Below, in pieces: positions 1 to 9,253 of a stretch of DNA of 64,000 nucleotides. This DNA comes from Cardiobacterium sp. Marseille-Q4385 (lineage in GTDB: Bacteria; Pseudomonadota; Gammaproteobacteria; Cardiobacteriales; Cardiobacteriaceae): positions 1,128,001-1,192,000 of the forward strand of contig NZ_OU745373.1 in assembly GCF_916618745.1 (NCBI RefSeq), read 5' to 3'. Under the pieces are notes generated by a model. That model saw only the letters and a list, made by a program, of their open reading frames with translations. It was not told where the DNA came from and ran no database searches. The translations under genes and the position numbers were made by a program. How positions within the stretch are numbered: the stretch's first letter is position 1; each line of letters begins with the position of its first letter.

Positions 1-66
1 CGAAATTTCGGATATTGTGTACCTGCATTTTGCAGCCAACCATCAGATTGGCTAGGATTTATCGCT

Positions 67-95
67 TTGACAGCCCAAAATGTTGAGAGTATGAT
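67..95 (+). promoter_or_regulatory. Near-perfect sigma-70 promoter overlapping the yceD start
   Basis: TTGACA at 67-72 and TATGAT at 90-95 are separated by exactly 17 bp, one base from the full consensus. The -10 box overlaps the likely yceD start codons (ATG at 91 and 94). A transcript from here would begin near 102 and miss that start, so it would mainly serve rpmF and the plsX-fab genes. The match is seen directly; activity is inferred. Confidence 0.5.
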
Positions 96-642
96 GCGCC
101 ACCCTGCGACCCCGCTGTTACGGCATTTTGACCCATGGGCATATGCCAAAAACCGTTGCCGTGATTCCGGCACACTGCCACTGGCAGAAACGGAAACATT
201 GCGACAATGGACGGGGACGCGCGATGACGTCGTGCACTACACCCTTGAAGGACAGATCGACAAGCACGGACAAACCCGTTTAAGCGGTAATGTGCGTGCT
301 GTCTTGCATACCGAATGTCAGCGCTGCCTGGAGCCAATGGCGCTGGAAGTTGCTCATGACTTTGATTATGTCCTGATTCGGGATCAATCTCTGGAAGATA
401 GAGTGGCCGATGGCAGCGAAACCCTTATTTGCGCCGGGGACGAACTGGACTTGGCGTGGTTTATTGAAGAAGAAGTCCTGCTGGCGATGCCGATGATTGC
501 CAAGCATGATGATTGCAGCCTGCCGCAGATCGGCGCGCAAGACCCCCTGCCGCAGGCAGACGCGCAACCCAATCCGTTTGCGGCTTTGAAAGACTTACTG
601 GAAGCTAAGGAGAATTCTCATGGCCGTTCAACAGAATCGTAA
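91..642 (+). CDS. yceD: YceD/DUF177 family protein (23S rRNA accumulation protein)
   Basis: This DUF177 protein of about 183 residues belongs to the family encoded just upstream of rpmF and linked to 23S rRNA maturation or large-subunit assembly. It carries the family hallmark ECQRC in the centre and ends with a QPNPFAAL-type tail as in E. coli YceD. I chose ATG 91 because the N-terminal LLRHFDP aligns with the E. coli start; a TTG at 67 would add eight residues, and ATG 94 is equally possible. The 3-prime end overlaps rpmF by 23 nt, which suggests translational coupling. Confidence 0.85.
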   Translation: MMRHPATPLLRHFDPWAYAKNRCRDSGTLPLAETETLRQWTGTRDDVVHYTLEGQIDKHGQTRLSGNVRAVLHTECQRCLEPMALEVAHDFDYVLIRDQSLEDRVADGSETLICAGDELDLAWFIEEEVLLAMPMIAKHDDCSLPQIGAQDPLPQADAQPNPFAALKDLLEAKENSHGRSTES

Positions 643-820
643 AACCCCCTCAAAACGCGGCATGCGCCGTGCCCACGATGCCCTTACCGGTAAAACCATT
701 TCTACCGACAGAGCAAGCGGTGAGCATCACCTGCGTCACCACATTACCAAAGATGGTTTCTATCGCGGCCGCCAAGTGATTGTTCGCGCCAGCAACAAAC
801 AGATTGATATCGAAGAATAA
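620..820 (+). CDS. rpmF: 50S ribosomal protein bL32
   Basis: A 66-residue basic ribosomal protein of the large subunit. It begins AVQQNRKTPSKRGMRRAHD, the bL32 signature, and ends near NKQIDIEE. No zinc-binding cysteines are visible, as in other proteobacterial L32 proteins. An AAGGAG Shine-Dalgarno at 607-612 supports ATG 620 even though it lies inside the end of yceD. The order yceD-rpmF-plsX is the classic proteobacterial arrangement linking ribosome and membrane-lipid synthesis. Confidence 0.97.
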   Translation: MAVQQNRKTPSKRGMRRAHDALTGKTISTDRASGEHHLRHHITKDGFYRGRQVIVRASNKQIDIEE

Positions 821-834
821 AATCCACCTGCGCC

Positions 835-1881
835 ATGAGCACGCACAAGCCGCCCGTCATTGCCATTGATGCAATGGGCGGCGATATCGGTTTGGACGTC
901 ACGCTGACCGCTATCGCCCTCATCCAAAAGCGGCATAACGACGTTCATATGCTGATCGTCGGCGATGAGAACGCTATCCGCGCCCACAAAGCCTTCCCCA
1001 CCATTGATGATGGGCGTGTCCGTATTCGCCATACTTCCCAGGTTGTTGCCATGGACGAGGCGCCTGCCAGTGTGCTGCGTCACAAAACCGATTCATCCAT
1101 GTGGAAGGCTATCGAAGCCGTTCGCGATGGTGATGCGCAGGCCTGTGTTAGTGCCGGTAATACCGGCGCATTGATGGCAAGCAGCCGTTACATCCTGAAA
1201 ATGCTACCCGGCATCTCACGCCCCGCCATCTGTGCGGTGGTGCCTTCGCGTGGCGGTCATGTGCACTGGCTAGATCTTGGTGCGAATGTTGATGCCAAAC
1301 CCGAGCAGCTGGTGCAATTCGCCGTGATGGGTTCGGAGCTGGTTAAGGCGGTGGATGAAAAAGCGCAACCGATCGTTGGTTTGCTCAATATTGGCGAAGA
1401 AGCCATCAAGGGAAATGACATCGTCAAGGAAACCAGCAAGCTGTTAGAACAAACCGGCCTCAATTACTGCGGTTTTGTGGAAGGCAACGACATCTTCCTC
1501 AAAGAACATTTGGATATCGTGGTTTGTGACGGCTTCGTTGGCAACGTCGCCTTGAAATCAGTCGAAGGTATCGCCAAATACATTCAGACCACCTTGGAAC
1601 AAGAATTCCGGCACAGCATCTTCAGCAAAATCGCCGCACTCTTTTCCCTACCGGTTTTGCGTCGCACCAAGCGCCGCATCGACCCGCGCACCTATAACGG
1701 CGCTACCCTGCTCGGTTTACAGGGCATCGTCATCAAAAGCCACGGTAATGCCGACGCTTTTGCCTTTGCCAATGCTATTAACGTCGCGCGTCTAGAAATC
1801 ACCAACGGCATCATCGGTCACATTCGTAAGCAACTCGAACAACCGCAACCCCGCATTCCGGCAGAAGATACCCCTGCATGA
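835..1881 (+). CDS. plsX: Phosphate acyltransferase PlsX
   Basis: PlsX makes acyl-phosphate from acyl-ACP, the acyl donor used by PlsY at the first step of phospholipid synthesis. The 348-residue protein opens with IAIDAMGGDIG, the family N-terminal signature, and contains GANVDAKPEQLVQFA and the DGFVGNVALKS segment. Length is normal. It starts 14 nt after rpmF and its stop overlaps the fabH start, so it sits inside the rpmF-plsX-fab operon. It is a peripheral membrane enzyme in the family. Confidence 0.96.
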   Translation: MSTHKPPVIAIDAMGGDIGLDVTLTAIALIQKRHNDVHMLIVGDENAIRAHKAFPTIDDGRVRIRHTSQVVAMDEAPASVLRHKTDSSMWKAIEAVRDGDAQACVSAGNTGALMASSRYILKMLPGISRPAICAVVPSRGGHVHWLDLGANVDAKPEQLVQFAVMGSELVKAVDEKAQPIVGLLNIGEEAIKGNDIVKETSKLLEQTGLNYCGFVEGNDIFLKEHLDIVVCDGFVGNVALKSVEGIAKYIQTTLEQEFRHSIFSKIAALFSLPVLRRTKRRIDPRTYNGATLLGLQGIVIKSHGNADAFAFANAINVARLEITNGIIGHIRKQLEQPQPRIPAEDTPA

Positions 1882-2846
1882 TTTACAGCAAAATACTCAG
1901 CACTGGCAGCTATCTGCCACAGCAGGTCATGACCAATCATGACTTTGCCGAGCGGATGGATACATCCGACGAGTGGATTCGTACCCGCACTGGCATCGAA
2001 CAACGCCATATTGCAGCGGCCAACGAAAGCAGCACCGATCTCGCTTACTACGCCGCACGTGATGCCCTGCAGGTGGCGAATATTGATCCCGCCAGCATTG
2101 ACCTGATCATTGTTGCCACTTCCACACCGGAACACCTTTTCCCCAGTAACGCCAGCCAACTGCAAATGCGCTTGGGCTGCGGTAACATCCCGGCTTTTGA
2201 CATGCAGGCAGCCTGCTCGGGCTTCGTCTTCGCGCTGGCTACAGCTGACAATTTCATCCGCGCGGGCAGCAGCAAACGCGCCCTGGTTATTGGTGCAGAA
2301 GTCTTCAGTAACATTCTGGACTGGAGCGATCGCAGCACTGCCATTCTGTTTGGTGACGGCGCCGGTGCCGTCATCCTTGAAGCCTCAGATACCCCCGGTA
2401 TTCATGGCTCTGTGTTGCACAGTGATGGACGCTACAAGGATCTGCTACTGGTGCCGCGTGGCAGCGGTTCCCCGGCAGACAGCCTTGCTGACCGTCTGCC
2501 TTTCATCCACATGGAAGGGCGTGAAGTCTTCAAAGTTGCCGTGCGCACGTTATCTGGACTGGTGGGTGAATTGCTTGAGCAACAACACATGCAAGCGGAA
2601 GATATCGATTTTCTTATCCCGCATCAGGCTAATCTGCGCATTATCAAGGCGACTGCAGAGCACCTCAACCTCCCGATGGAGAAAGTCATCCTCACCGTAG
2701 CTGAACACGCCAATACATCCGCCGCATCCATCCCACTGGCATTGGACTACGGCATTAAAAACGGTACGATACAGCGCGGCCACAAACTACTGCTGGAAGC
2801 CTTTGGCGGCGGATTCGTTTGGGGCGGAAGCATTATTACTTACTAA
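1878..2846 (+). CDS. fabH: Beta-ketoacyl-ACP synthase III
   Basis: FabH condenses acetyl-CoA with malonyl-ACP to start fatty-acid elongation. The 322-residue protein has the complete Cys-His-Asn triad: Cys113 in AACSGF, His in IPHQANLRI and Asn in EHANTSAAS. The GFGG-type loop is present near the C-terminus as AFGGGFVWG. The start ATG overlaps the plsX stop by 4 nt, and fabD follows 11 nt downstream. No unusual features. Confidence 0.97.
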   Translation: MIYSKILSTGSYLPQQVMTNHDFAERMDTSDEWIRTRTGIEQRHIAAANESSTDLAYYAARDALQVANIDPASIDLIIVATSTPEHLFPSNASQLQMRLGCGNIPAFDMQAACSGFVFALATADNFIRAGSSKRALVIGAEVFSNILDWSDRSTAILFGDGAGAVILEASDTPGIHGSVLHSDGRYKDLLLVPRGSGSPADSLADRLPFIHMEGREVFKVAVRTLSGLVGELLEQQHMQAEDIDFLIPHQANLRIIKATAEHLNLPMEKVILTVAEHANTSAASIPLALDYGIKNGTIQRGHKLLLEAFGGGFVWGGSIITY

Positions 2847-2857
2847 GAGGAGCGTAT

Positions 2858-3793
2858 ATGACCACCATCGCACTCATCTTCCCTGGGCAAGGTTCACAAA
2901 GCACCGGTATGCTCAAAGAGTTGGCCACCGTCTATCCTGCCGTACAACGCCGCTTTGTCGAAGCATCCGATATCCTCGGACTTGATTTGTGGCACATCTC
3001 CCAAGAAAACCCAAGCGGCGAACTGGATCAAACTGCCATTACCCAACCAGCCCTGCTTGCCGCCGGCATTGCCTGTGCTGATATCCTGCATGAAACCTGT
3101 GGCTTCACTGCGTCTTACATGGCCGGGCATTCCCTCGGTGAATACACCGCGCTGTGTGCAGCTGGCGCTATGACCTTTGCGGAAGCAATACAACTCGTGC
3201 ACATGCGCGGCAAAATCATGCAGGAGGCTGTTGCCACGGGCGAAGGCGCCATGGCAGCTATCCTGGGGCTGGACGATGAAGACGTTATCAGCGTTTGCAA
3301 CCGCACCCCTGGTAAAGTAAGTGCGGCCAACTTCAATTCCCCCGGACAAGTTGTGATTGCCGGCGAAGCTAAAGCCGTTGCTACCGCAATAGAGAATGCC
3401 AAATTGGCGGGGGCCAAACGTGCCGTCCCGCTTGCTGTCAGCGTTCCTTCACACTGTGAACTGATGCGCGCTGCTGCTGCGCAACTCAGCCTGCACCTCA
3501 ATAAAATTAACTGGCAACCGGCAAACGCCACCATCATTCACAACGTGGATGCCAAGCCCCGCGATACCGCAACCGGTATCGAAATAGCGCTCGGCGCCCA
3601 GCTCTACCAGCCAGTGCGCTGGGTAGACTGCATTGAGGCACTCGCTGCACATGGTGCTGATCTCTTCATTGAGGCCGGCCCCGGCAAAGTTCTGACCGGT
3701 CTGAACAAGCGTATTAATAAGAATCTACGCACTATCGCCTTTGATCACCCTGACAGCGTCGACGCCGTACGACAAGCCCTGGAGACAGCATGA
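2858..3793 (+). CDS. fabD: Malonyl-CoA:ACP transacylase
   Basis: FabD loads malonyl groups onto ACP. The 311-residue protein starts TTIALIFPGQGSQ and carries the nucleophile Ser92 in GHSLGEYTA. The reading frame stays open upstream to 2819, inside fabH, but ATG 2858 is the family start and is preceded by AAGAGG at 2845-2850. The fabG start overlaps its stop (ATGA). Confidence 0.96.
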   Translation: MTTIALIFPGQGSQSTGMLKELATVYPAVQRRFVEASDILGLDLWHISQENPSGELDQTAITQPALLAAGIACADILHETCGFTASYMAGHSLGEYTALCAAGAMTFAEAIQLVHMRGKIMQEAVATGEGAMAAILGLDDEDVISVCNRTPGKVSAANFNSPGQVVIAGEAKAVATAIENAKLAGAKRAVPLAVSVPSHCELMRAAAAQLSLHLNKINWQPANATIIHNVDAKPRDTATGIEIALGAQLYQPVRWVDCIEALAAHGADLFIEAGPGKVLTGLNKRINKNLRTIAFDHPDSVDAVRQALETA

Positions 3794-4527
3794 ACCTGCA
3801 TAATCAAGTTGCCCTTATCACCGGTGCCAGTCGCGGCATTGGTCGCGCCATTTTAGATGCGCTTGCCCAAGCGGGTGCTACCGTCATTGGTACGGCCACC
3901 AGCGATAGCGGTGCAGAAGCCATCAGCCACTACATCGCTGAAAAAGGCTATCAGGGCAGCGGTAAAAAACTGCTGGTCAATGACAACGATGCCATTGAAG
4001 CCCTCATCAAAGATATTGCCGCAGAATTTTCTCCCGTCGCTATCCTTGTCAACAATGCCGGTATCACTCATGACAACCTGCTGATGCGGATGAAGCCCGA
4101 AGAATGGGACAAGGTCATCGATACCAACCTGAGCAGCGTGTACCGCCTCAGTAAAGCTGTCCTGCGTGACATGATGAAAGCCCGCTGTGGCCGCATTATC
4201 AATATCACGTCTGTGGTCGGCATCATGGGCAACGCCGGCCAAACCAATTACGCCGCTACCAAAGCGGGACTTATCGGTTTTTCCAAATCCCTGGCTCGCG
4301 AAGTCGGCTCACGCGGCATTACCGTCAACTGCGTCGCTCCGGGTTTTATCCAGACCGACATGACCGATAAATTGCCGGAAGAACAAAAAGCCCAGCTTGC
4401 CGCGCAAATCCCGCTGGCCAAACTTGGCCGGGTCGAAGACATCGCCGAAGCCGTCCTCTTCCTTGCCCAGGCTGATTACATTACCGGCGAGACCATCAAC
4501 GTCAACGGCGGTATGTATATGGTGTAA
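3790..4527 (+). CDS. fabG: 3-oxoacyl-ACP reductase
   Basis: FabG is the NADPH-dependent ketoreductase of the elongation cycle. The 245-residue SDR protein shows the cofactor motif TGASRGIG near residue 11, the NNAG motif near 88, and catalytic Ser141, Tyr154 and Lys158 in the YAATK motif. It ends NVNGGMYMV, typical of FabG. It overlaps fabD by 4 nt. A second FabG-like gene at 48493-49221 belongs to a different, aryl-polyene-type set. Confidence 0.96.
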   Translation: MNLHNQVALITGASRGIGRAILDALAQAGATVIGTATSDSGAEAISHYIAEKGYQGSGKKLLVNDNDAIEALIKDIAAEFSPVAILVNNAGITHDNLLMRMKPEEWDKVIDTNLSSVYRLSKAVLRDMMKARCGRIINITSVVGIMGNAGQTNYAATKAGLIGFSKSLAREVGSRGITVNCVAPGFIQTDMTDKLPEEQKAQLAAQIPLAKLGRVEDIAEAVLFLAQADYITGETINVNGGMYMV

Positions 4528-4601
4528 AGCCGCTCTGTGGCAAACACCCCCTAAACCTTTTACAATGCCCCCCTCAATCACAACCTAGGAAAACACACAC
4601 C

Positions 4602-4838
4602 ATGAGTAATTCAATCGAAGAACGCGTCATCAAAGTGATCGCAGAACAACTGAGCGTTGATGAAGCGCAGGTCAAACCTGAAGCAGCCTTCATCGATGAT
4701 CTTGGCGCCGATTCCCTTGACCTCGTAGAGCTCGTCATGTCGCTGGAAAAAGAATTCGACTGCGAAATCCCTGACGAAGACGCCGAAAAAATCACCACCG
4801 TGCAAACCGCCATCGACTACGTCAAAGCCAACAGCTAA
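4602..4838 (+). CDS. acpP: Acyl carrier protein
   Basis: This 78-residue acidic protein carries growing acyl chains on a 4-prime-phosphopantetheine attached to Ser38 in GADSLDLVEL. Length and composition are typical. A 74-nt gap separates it from fabG and could hold its own promoter. A strong hairpin with a T-tract follows, so acpP may be expressed at a level different from fabF, as expected for an abundant protein. Confidence 0.97.
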   Translation: MSNSIEERVIKVIAEQLSVDEAQVKPEAAFIDDLGADSLDLVELVMSLEKEFDCEIPDEDAEKITTVQTAIDYVKANS

Positions 4839-4853
4839 GCGGGTCGAAAGGCA

Positions 4854-4887
4854 AGCCACGGTAGTACCCACTGCTGTGGCTTTTTTT
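4854..4887 (+). terminator. Intrinsic terminator after acpP
   Basis: GCCACGGTAGT and ACTGCTGTGGC form an 11-bp stem (two G-T pairs) around an ACCC loop, followed by seven T. It lies between acpP and fabF, so it probably attenuates read-through into fabF-mltG-tmk rather than ending the cluster. Confidence 0.8.
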
Positions 4888-4910
4888 ATATCCCTTAACG
4901 GCAGAAACAC

Positions 4911-6182
4911 ATGACGCAACAAACTACCCACAGAGCCATACCTCGTGTCGTCGTGACCGGCATGGGCATCGTTAGCCCCGTCGGCAGCAGCATCGCCAGC
5001 GCATGGGACAACATCCTCGCAGGCAAAAGCGGCATCACCCCTATCACCGATTATGACCCGTCGGCATTGCCCGTGCGTTTTCGCGGTTCCGTGCAGGGAT
5101 TTGACCTCGCCCGCTACCTGGACGCCAAAGAAGCCCGCAAAATGGACAGCTTCATCCACTACGGCTATGCCGCAGCGGTAGATGCCATCACAGACAGCGG
5201 CCTCGATTTCAGTAACAATCCCACCCTGCGCGAGCGCACCGGTATCATCATCGGCTCCGGCATCGGCGGCCTGCCCGGCACCCTGGAAGGCTATCGCGAA
5301 TTTTTGGAACGCGGCGCACGACGCGTCTCGCCCTTCTACGTCCCGCGCAACATCATCAACATGATTGCGGGCAACATCTCTATCCACTACGGCATCACCG
5401 GCGCGACCCTCGCCACCGTTACCGCCTGCGCCAGTGCCACCCATTCCATCGCCCAAGCTTACCGCATGATCCAGATGGGTGATGCCGATGTCATCATCGC
5501 CGGTGGCGCAGAAAGTGCCGGTAACGACATGGGCATTGCCGGCTTTGCCGCCGCCAAAGCCCTCTCGACCCGCAACGACGCTCCCGAACAGGCCTCACGC
5601 CCGTGGGACAAAGACCGTGACGGCTTCGTTCTCGGCGACGGTGCTGGCGTCATCATCCTCGAATCCCTACCGCATGCTCTTGCACGCGGTGCCACTATCT
5701 ACGGCGAAATCATCGGCATGGGTATGAGCTCGGACGCCCACCACATGACCGCCCCATTGGAAGACGGCTCAGGTGCCGCACGCTGCATGACCCTGGCGCT
5801 GGCAGATGCGGGCATCACTCCCGAAGACGTGCACTACATCAACGCCCACGGCACCTCAACTCCGGCCGGCGATATTGCCGAGACCCGCGCGATTAAAAAA
5901 GCTTTTGGCGACCACGCCTACAAACTGGCGGTGAGCAGTACCAAATCCATGACCGGTCACACCCTCGGTGCCGCAGGCGGTCTCGAAGCCATCTTCACCC
6001 TGCTCGCCCTGCGCGACCAAACCGCTCCGCCGACCATCAACCTCGACAATCCCGGCGAAGGCTGCGATCTGGATTACGTCCCGCACCAAGCCCGCCCGAT
6101 GCTCATTGACATTGCCTTGTCCAATTCCTTCGGCTTCGGCGGCACCAACGCCAGCATTCTCTTCCGGCGGTATGCGGCATGA
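4911..6182 (+). CDS. fabF: Beta-ketoacyl-ACP synthase II
   Basis: FabF extends acyl-ACP by two carbons. The 423-residue KAS-II protein contains catalytic Cys173 in TACASA, a His in NAHGTSTPAGD, the Lys-His segment STKSMTGHTLGAAGG and the SFGFGGTNA C-terminal loop. It follows the acpP terminator by 23 nt and overlaps mltG by 4 nt. The pabC gene usually found between fabF and mltG in enterobacteria is absent. Confidence 0.96.
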   Translation: MTQQTTHRAIPRVVVTGMGIVSPVGSSIASAWDNILAGKSGITPITDYDPSALPVRFRGSVQGFDLARYLDAKEARKMDSFIHYGYAAAVDAITDSGLDFSNNPTLRERTGIIIGSGIGGLPGTLEGYREFLERGARRVSPFYVPRNIINMIAGNISIHYGITGATLATVTACASATHSIAQAYRMIQMGDADVIIAGGAESAGNDMGIAGFAAAKALSTRNDAPEQASRPWDKDRDGFVLGDGAGVIILESLPHALARGATIYGEIIGMGMSSDAHHMTAPLEDGSGAARCMTLALADAGITPEDVHYINAHGTSTPAGDIAETRAIKKAFGDHAYKLAVSSTKSMTGHTLGAAGGLEAIFTLLALRDQTAPPTINLDNPGEGCDLDYVPHQARPMLIDIALSNSFGFGGTNASILFRRYAA

Positions 6183-7192
6183 AACGCCTGCTGCTCAACC
6201 TCTTCCTCACCCTCATCCTGCTTGCCGGCTGGGGGGTGGGTATCTTCTACCTGCAATACCAAAAAACCCTGAATGCCCCGCTCGTTGCCGAGGGAGACGG
6301 CATCATCACCGTCAAGCGCGGCGACACCCTGGCTACACTCAATCGCGAACTCATTCGCCGGGGCGTCATCAGTGGCAGCGACTGGGTGTTGCCGCTCTAC
6401 GCCCGCCTCAACCCGCAAGCTGCCAATATCAAAGCGGGCGACTACCGCATTGACGAGAACGCTACCCTGCCGTCGCTTATCAACGACATTACCAACGGCA
6501 AAGTCGTCGTGTATAGCGTTACCGTCATCGAAGGCAAAACCTTCAAAGACCTGCGCGAAACCCTCAGACAGACCGCCGGCCTCGAACACACCCTGAACAA
6601 CAAGACCGATGCGGAAATTGCCACCCTGCTTGGCCTGCAAGGCAACCCCGAAGGATGGTTCCTGCCTGAGACCTACCAATTCAACCGGGGTACGACAGAC
6701 CTTGACATGCTGAAGCGCATGTACGACGAAATGCAGCGTACCCTCGAAAAAGCCTGGGCAAGCCGCGCCGAGGGCCTGCCGCTTGCGACCCCCTACGAAG
6801 CGCTTATCCTTGCTTCCATCATCGAAAAAGAAACCGGCGTCGCTGCCGAACGTCCGCAAATATCAGGTGTCTTCACCCGCCGCCTGCAAAAAAACATGCT
6901 GCTGCAAACCGACCCGACCGTTATCTACGGCGCGGCAGACTACCACGGCGACCTCACCCGCAAACACCTGCAAACCGACACCCCCTACAACACCTACATC
7001 AACAAAGGTCTGCCGCCGACCCCCATCGCCCTGCCCGGCAAAGCCAGCATCGAAGCGGCACTGCATCCGGCAGACGGCGACAGCCTTTACTTCGTCGCCG
7101 ACGGCACAGGCGGCCACACTTTCAGCGCCACCTACGAAGAACACCAACAAGCCGTCGCTGACTACCTGAAAAAACAACAAAACAAACCATGA
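6179..7192 (+). CDS. mltG: Endolytic murein transglycosylase MltG (YceG-like)
   Basis: MltG cuts nascent peptidoglycan strands in the inner membrane and so sets glycan chain length. The 337-residue protein has one N-terminal membrane helix (about residues 4-25), a LysM-like region containing VKRGDTLATL, and the catalytic glutamate Glu216 in ASIIEKETG. The LQTDPTVIYG and INKGLPPTPIALPG segments are family hallmarks. It overlaps fabF and tmk by 4 nt on each side. Confidence 0.95.
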   Translation: MKRLLLNLFLTLILLAGWGVGIFYLQYQKTLNAPLVAEGDGIITVKRGDTLATLNRELIRRGVISGSDWVLPLYARLNPQAANIKAGDYRIDENATLPSLINDITNGKVVVYSVTVIEGKTFKDLRETLRQTAGLEHTLNNKTDAEIATLLGLQGNPEGWFLPETYQFNRGTTDLDMLKRMYDEMQRTLEKAWASRAEGLPLATPYEALILASIIEKETGVAAERPQISGVFTRRLQKNMLLQTDPTVIYGAADYHGDLTRKHLQTDTPYNTYINKGLPPTPIALPGKASIEAALHPADGDSLYFVADGTGGHTFSATYEEHQQAVADYLKKQQNKP

Positions 7193-7803
7193 ACGGCCGT
7201 TTCATCACGCTGGATGGCAGCGAAGGCGTCGGCAAAACCACCCAACTCGCCCACATCCGTGCGTGGTGCAGCGCCAACCACATCGAAGCCTGCTTTGGCC
7301 GCGAGCCGGGCGGTACCCCCTTCGGCGAACAACTGCGCGCCATCCTGCTTGACCCCGCCACCCACGCCGACCCCATCAGCGAACTGCTGCTCATCCTCGC
7401 CGCTCGCCGTGCCCATCTCGAACAAACGATCCTGCCCTGCCTCGCGCGTGGCGCGTGGTACATCAGCGACCGCTACCGCGACGCCACCTATGCCTACCAG
7501 CACTACGGACGCGGTATCCCCGCCGCTACCATCGCTGCCCTCGAACAGGCAAGCGGCACCGACCGCGTCCCCGATCTCAGCCTCATCCTTGGCAGCAGTA
7601 GTGCCACCGCGCGTGACCGCCTGAGTGGACGCGGGCAAAGCGCCGACCGCTTCGAAAACGAAAATAGCGATTTTCATGCCCGCGTCGCCGCCGGTTACCG
7701 CGCCCGCGCCACCGCGCCACACGCCCGCTGGATAGACGCCGAAGGCGATCCGGATACCGTCTTCGCCCGTATCAGCCCGCATCTTGAAGCCCTGCTCCTC
7801 TGA
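7189..7803 (+). CDS. tmk: Thymidylate kinase
   Basis: Tmk phosphorylates dTMP to dTDP. The 204-residue protein has a P-loop GSEGVGKT at 10-17, the substrate motif REPGGTP near 38, a DRYRDATYAYQ segment and a lid near RLSGRGQSADRFE. Length is usual. It overlaps mltG by 4 nt; 131 nt separate it from holB. Confidence 0.95.
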   Translation: MNGRFITLDGSEGVGKTTQLAHIRAWCSANHIEACFGREPGGTPFGEQLRAILLDPATHADPISELLLILAARRAHLEQTILPCLARGAWYISDRYRDATYAYQHYGRGIPAATIAALEQASGTDRVPDLSLILGSSSATARDRLSGRGQSADRFENENSDFHARVAAGYRARATAPHARWIDAEGDPDTVFARISPHLEALLL

Positions 7804-7934
7804 AGCGGAAGGCATCAAGCGAGATAACCGCGCATAGCGCAATAAACCCCTCCCCGTGGGGAAGGGATGGGATAGAGGCATTCGTCCGCAGGACGACTCC
7901 TCAACGAACACTCAACTCAAAAACCAATCAACAC
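7804..7934. other. tmk-holB gap with two small hairpins
   Basis: Two inverted repeats are visible: TCCCC-gt-GGGGA near 7850 and TCGTCC-gca-GGACGA near 7881. Neither has a T-tract, so they are not convincing terminators. The rest looks featureless. Confidence 0.35.
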
Positions 7935-8882
7935 ATGCCCCTGCCTTGGACTGACCTGCACTATCGCGGCCTGGACCGCCTGGCCGACAACCTGCCCTCC
8001 ACCCTGCTCCTGCTTGACCCGCAGCGCGGTAACGCTGACGACATGGCAGACGCCATCATCCGGCGCGCCCTCTGCCTTGATCCTGCCGCCCGCCCCTGTG
8101 GCCACTGCAAAAGTTGTCACCTGCTCGCGCAAGGCACCCATCCTGACACGGCGAGCTACTACGAGCCTTGCAAAATTGAAGACATCCGCACCATCGGCGA
8201 CACCGTACAAACCACCCCCGCCATCGGTCGCCAGCGCCTCATCTACCTTGGCGCCATTGACAACTACAACCCTTACGCGCTGAACGCCCTGCTCAAAACC
8301 CTGGAAGAACCGCCGACGCACAGCCGCTTCATCCTCAGCGCCACCAACCGCCGCGCCGTGAAAGCGACCATCCTCAGCCGCAGCCACATCGTCACCCTGC
8401 CCAAACCCAGCCACCAACAGGCACGCGACTGGCTGATTACCGCTCATCACTTCACCCCTGAGCAAGCCGACGCCGCCCTCAACCTGCATCACGACAACCC
8501 GCACCGCGCTGCCGCCCACCCCGACGCGCCCGACCCCATGGCCGACATCGGCGAACTCATCGCTTACCTTGCCAACCCGCAGACGGCGACCGCCTACCTG
8601 CACCGTCTTGACCGTCTGAAAGACAACCAGAGCAACGACTACCTGCAAAACCAGCTGCACGCCCTCATCGCCTACCGCCAACTGGACACCCATGGGCAAA
8701 CTTGGCACAATCGCCTGCGCGAACACGACGCAGCCCTGCAAGGACTCGACCTGAACCGCCTGCACACCCTCAACGCATGCCTCAGCGAACTGCGCCGTCC
8801 GGACCGGCAACAAATCGGGCAAACCCTGAACATCAAAGCCCTACTGCTGGAAACCTACGACAAAAGGAATAACACACTATGA
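7935..8882 (+). CDS. holB: DNA polymerase III delta-prime subunit
   Basis: HolB is a clamp-loader subunit of the replicative polymerase. The 315-residue protein shows the zinc-finger cysteines in CLDPAARPCGHCKSC, the sensor segment LLKTLEEPP and the SRF-ILSATN strand of the AAA+ fold. As in other delta-prime proteins the P-loop is not functional: the expected GKT is missing near DPQRGNADD. The tmk-holB-pilZ order matches Pseudomonas. It overlaps pilZ by 4 nt. Confidence 0.92.
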   Translation: MPLPWTDLHYRGLDRLADNLPSTLLLLDPQRGNADDMADAIIRRALCLDPAARPCGHCKSCHLLAQGTHPDTASYYEPCKIEDIRTIGDTVQTTPAIGRQRLIYLGAIDNYNPYALNALLKTLEEPPTHSRFILSATNRRAVKATILSRSHIVTLPKPSHQQARDWLITAHHFTPEQADAALNLHHDNPHRAAAHPDAPDPMADIGELIAYLANPQTATAYLHRLDRLKDNQSNDYLQNQLHALIAYRQLDTHGQTWHNRLREHDAALQGLDLNRLHTLNACLSELRRPDRQQIGQTLNIKALLLETYDKRNNTL

Positions 8883-9253
8883 GTGAACCCGCTCCGGCCG
8901 CCCAAGGCCAATCCAAACTCAAACAGGGCGTCATCAAAATCAACATTGACGACCTCAAAGACCTCTACCAGTACTACATGCCCTATGTGGACGGCTGCGG
9001 TATTTTCGTTCCCACCGAAGAAATCTACAGCCTCGAGCAGGAAGTCTTCGTCTTCCTCAAACTGCCGGACGATCTCGGCAAATTCGCCGCTTCCGGCCGC
9101 ATCGTCTGGCTCAACCCGCCGAAGAAAGCCTCACGCCGGATGCCCGGTGTCGGCGTTCAGCTCAGAGGCAAAGAAGCACCACGTATCCGCGAAATCATCG
9201 AAGCGGGACTCGGCAAATCACTCGCCAGCGGACTGCCGACGGCCACCATGTAA
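8879..9253 (+). CDS. pilZ: Type IV pilus assembly protein PilZ
   Basis: This 124-residue PilZ protein is needed for type IV pilus biogenesis in Pseudomonas and Xanthomonas, where it links FimX to PilB. It retains the beta-barrel segments YVDGCGIFVPT, GRIVWLNPPK and GVGVQL. The RxxxR and D/NxSxxG c-di-GMP motifs are absent, which is normal for true PilZ. It follows holB with a 4-nt overlap. Its presence fits the Chp chemosensory genes at the other end of the window. Confidence 0.92.
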   Translation: MSEPAPAAQGQSKLKQGVIKINIDDLKDLYQYYMPYVDGCGIFVPTEEIYSLEQEVFVFLKLPDDLGKFAASGRIVWLNPPKKASRRMPGVGVQLRGKEAPRIREIIEAGLGKSLASGLPTATM

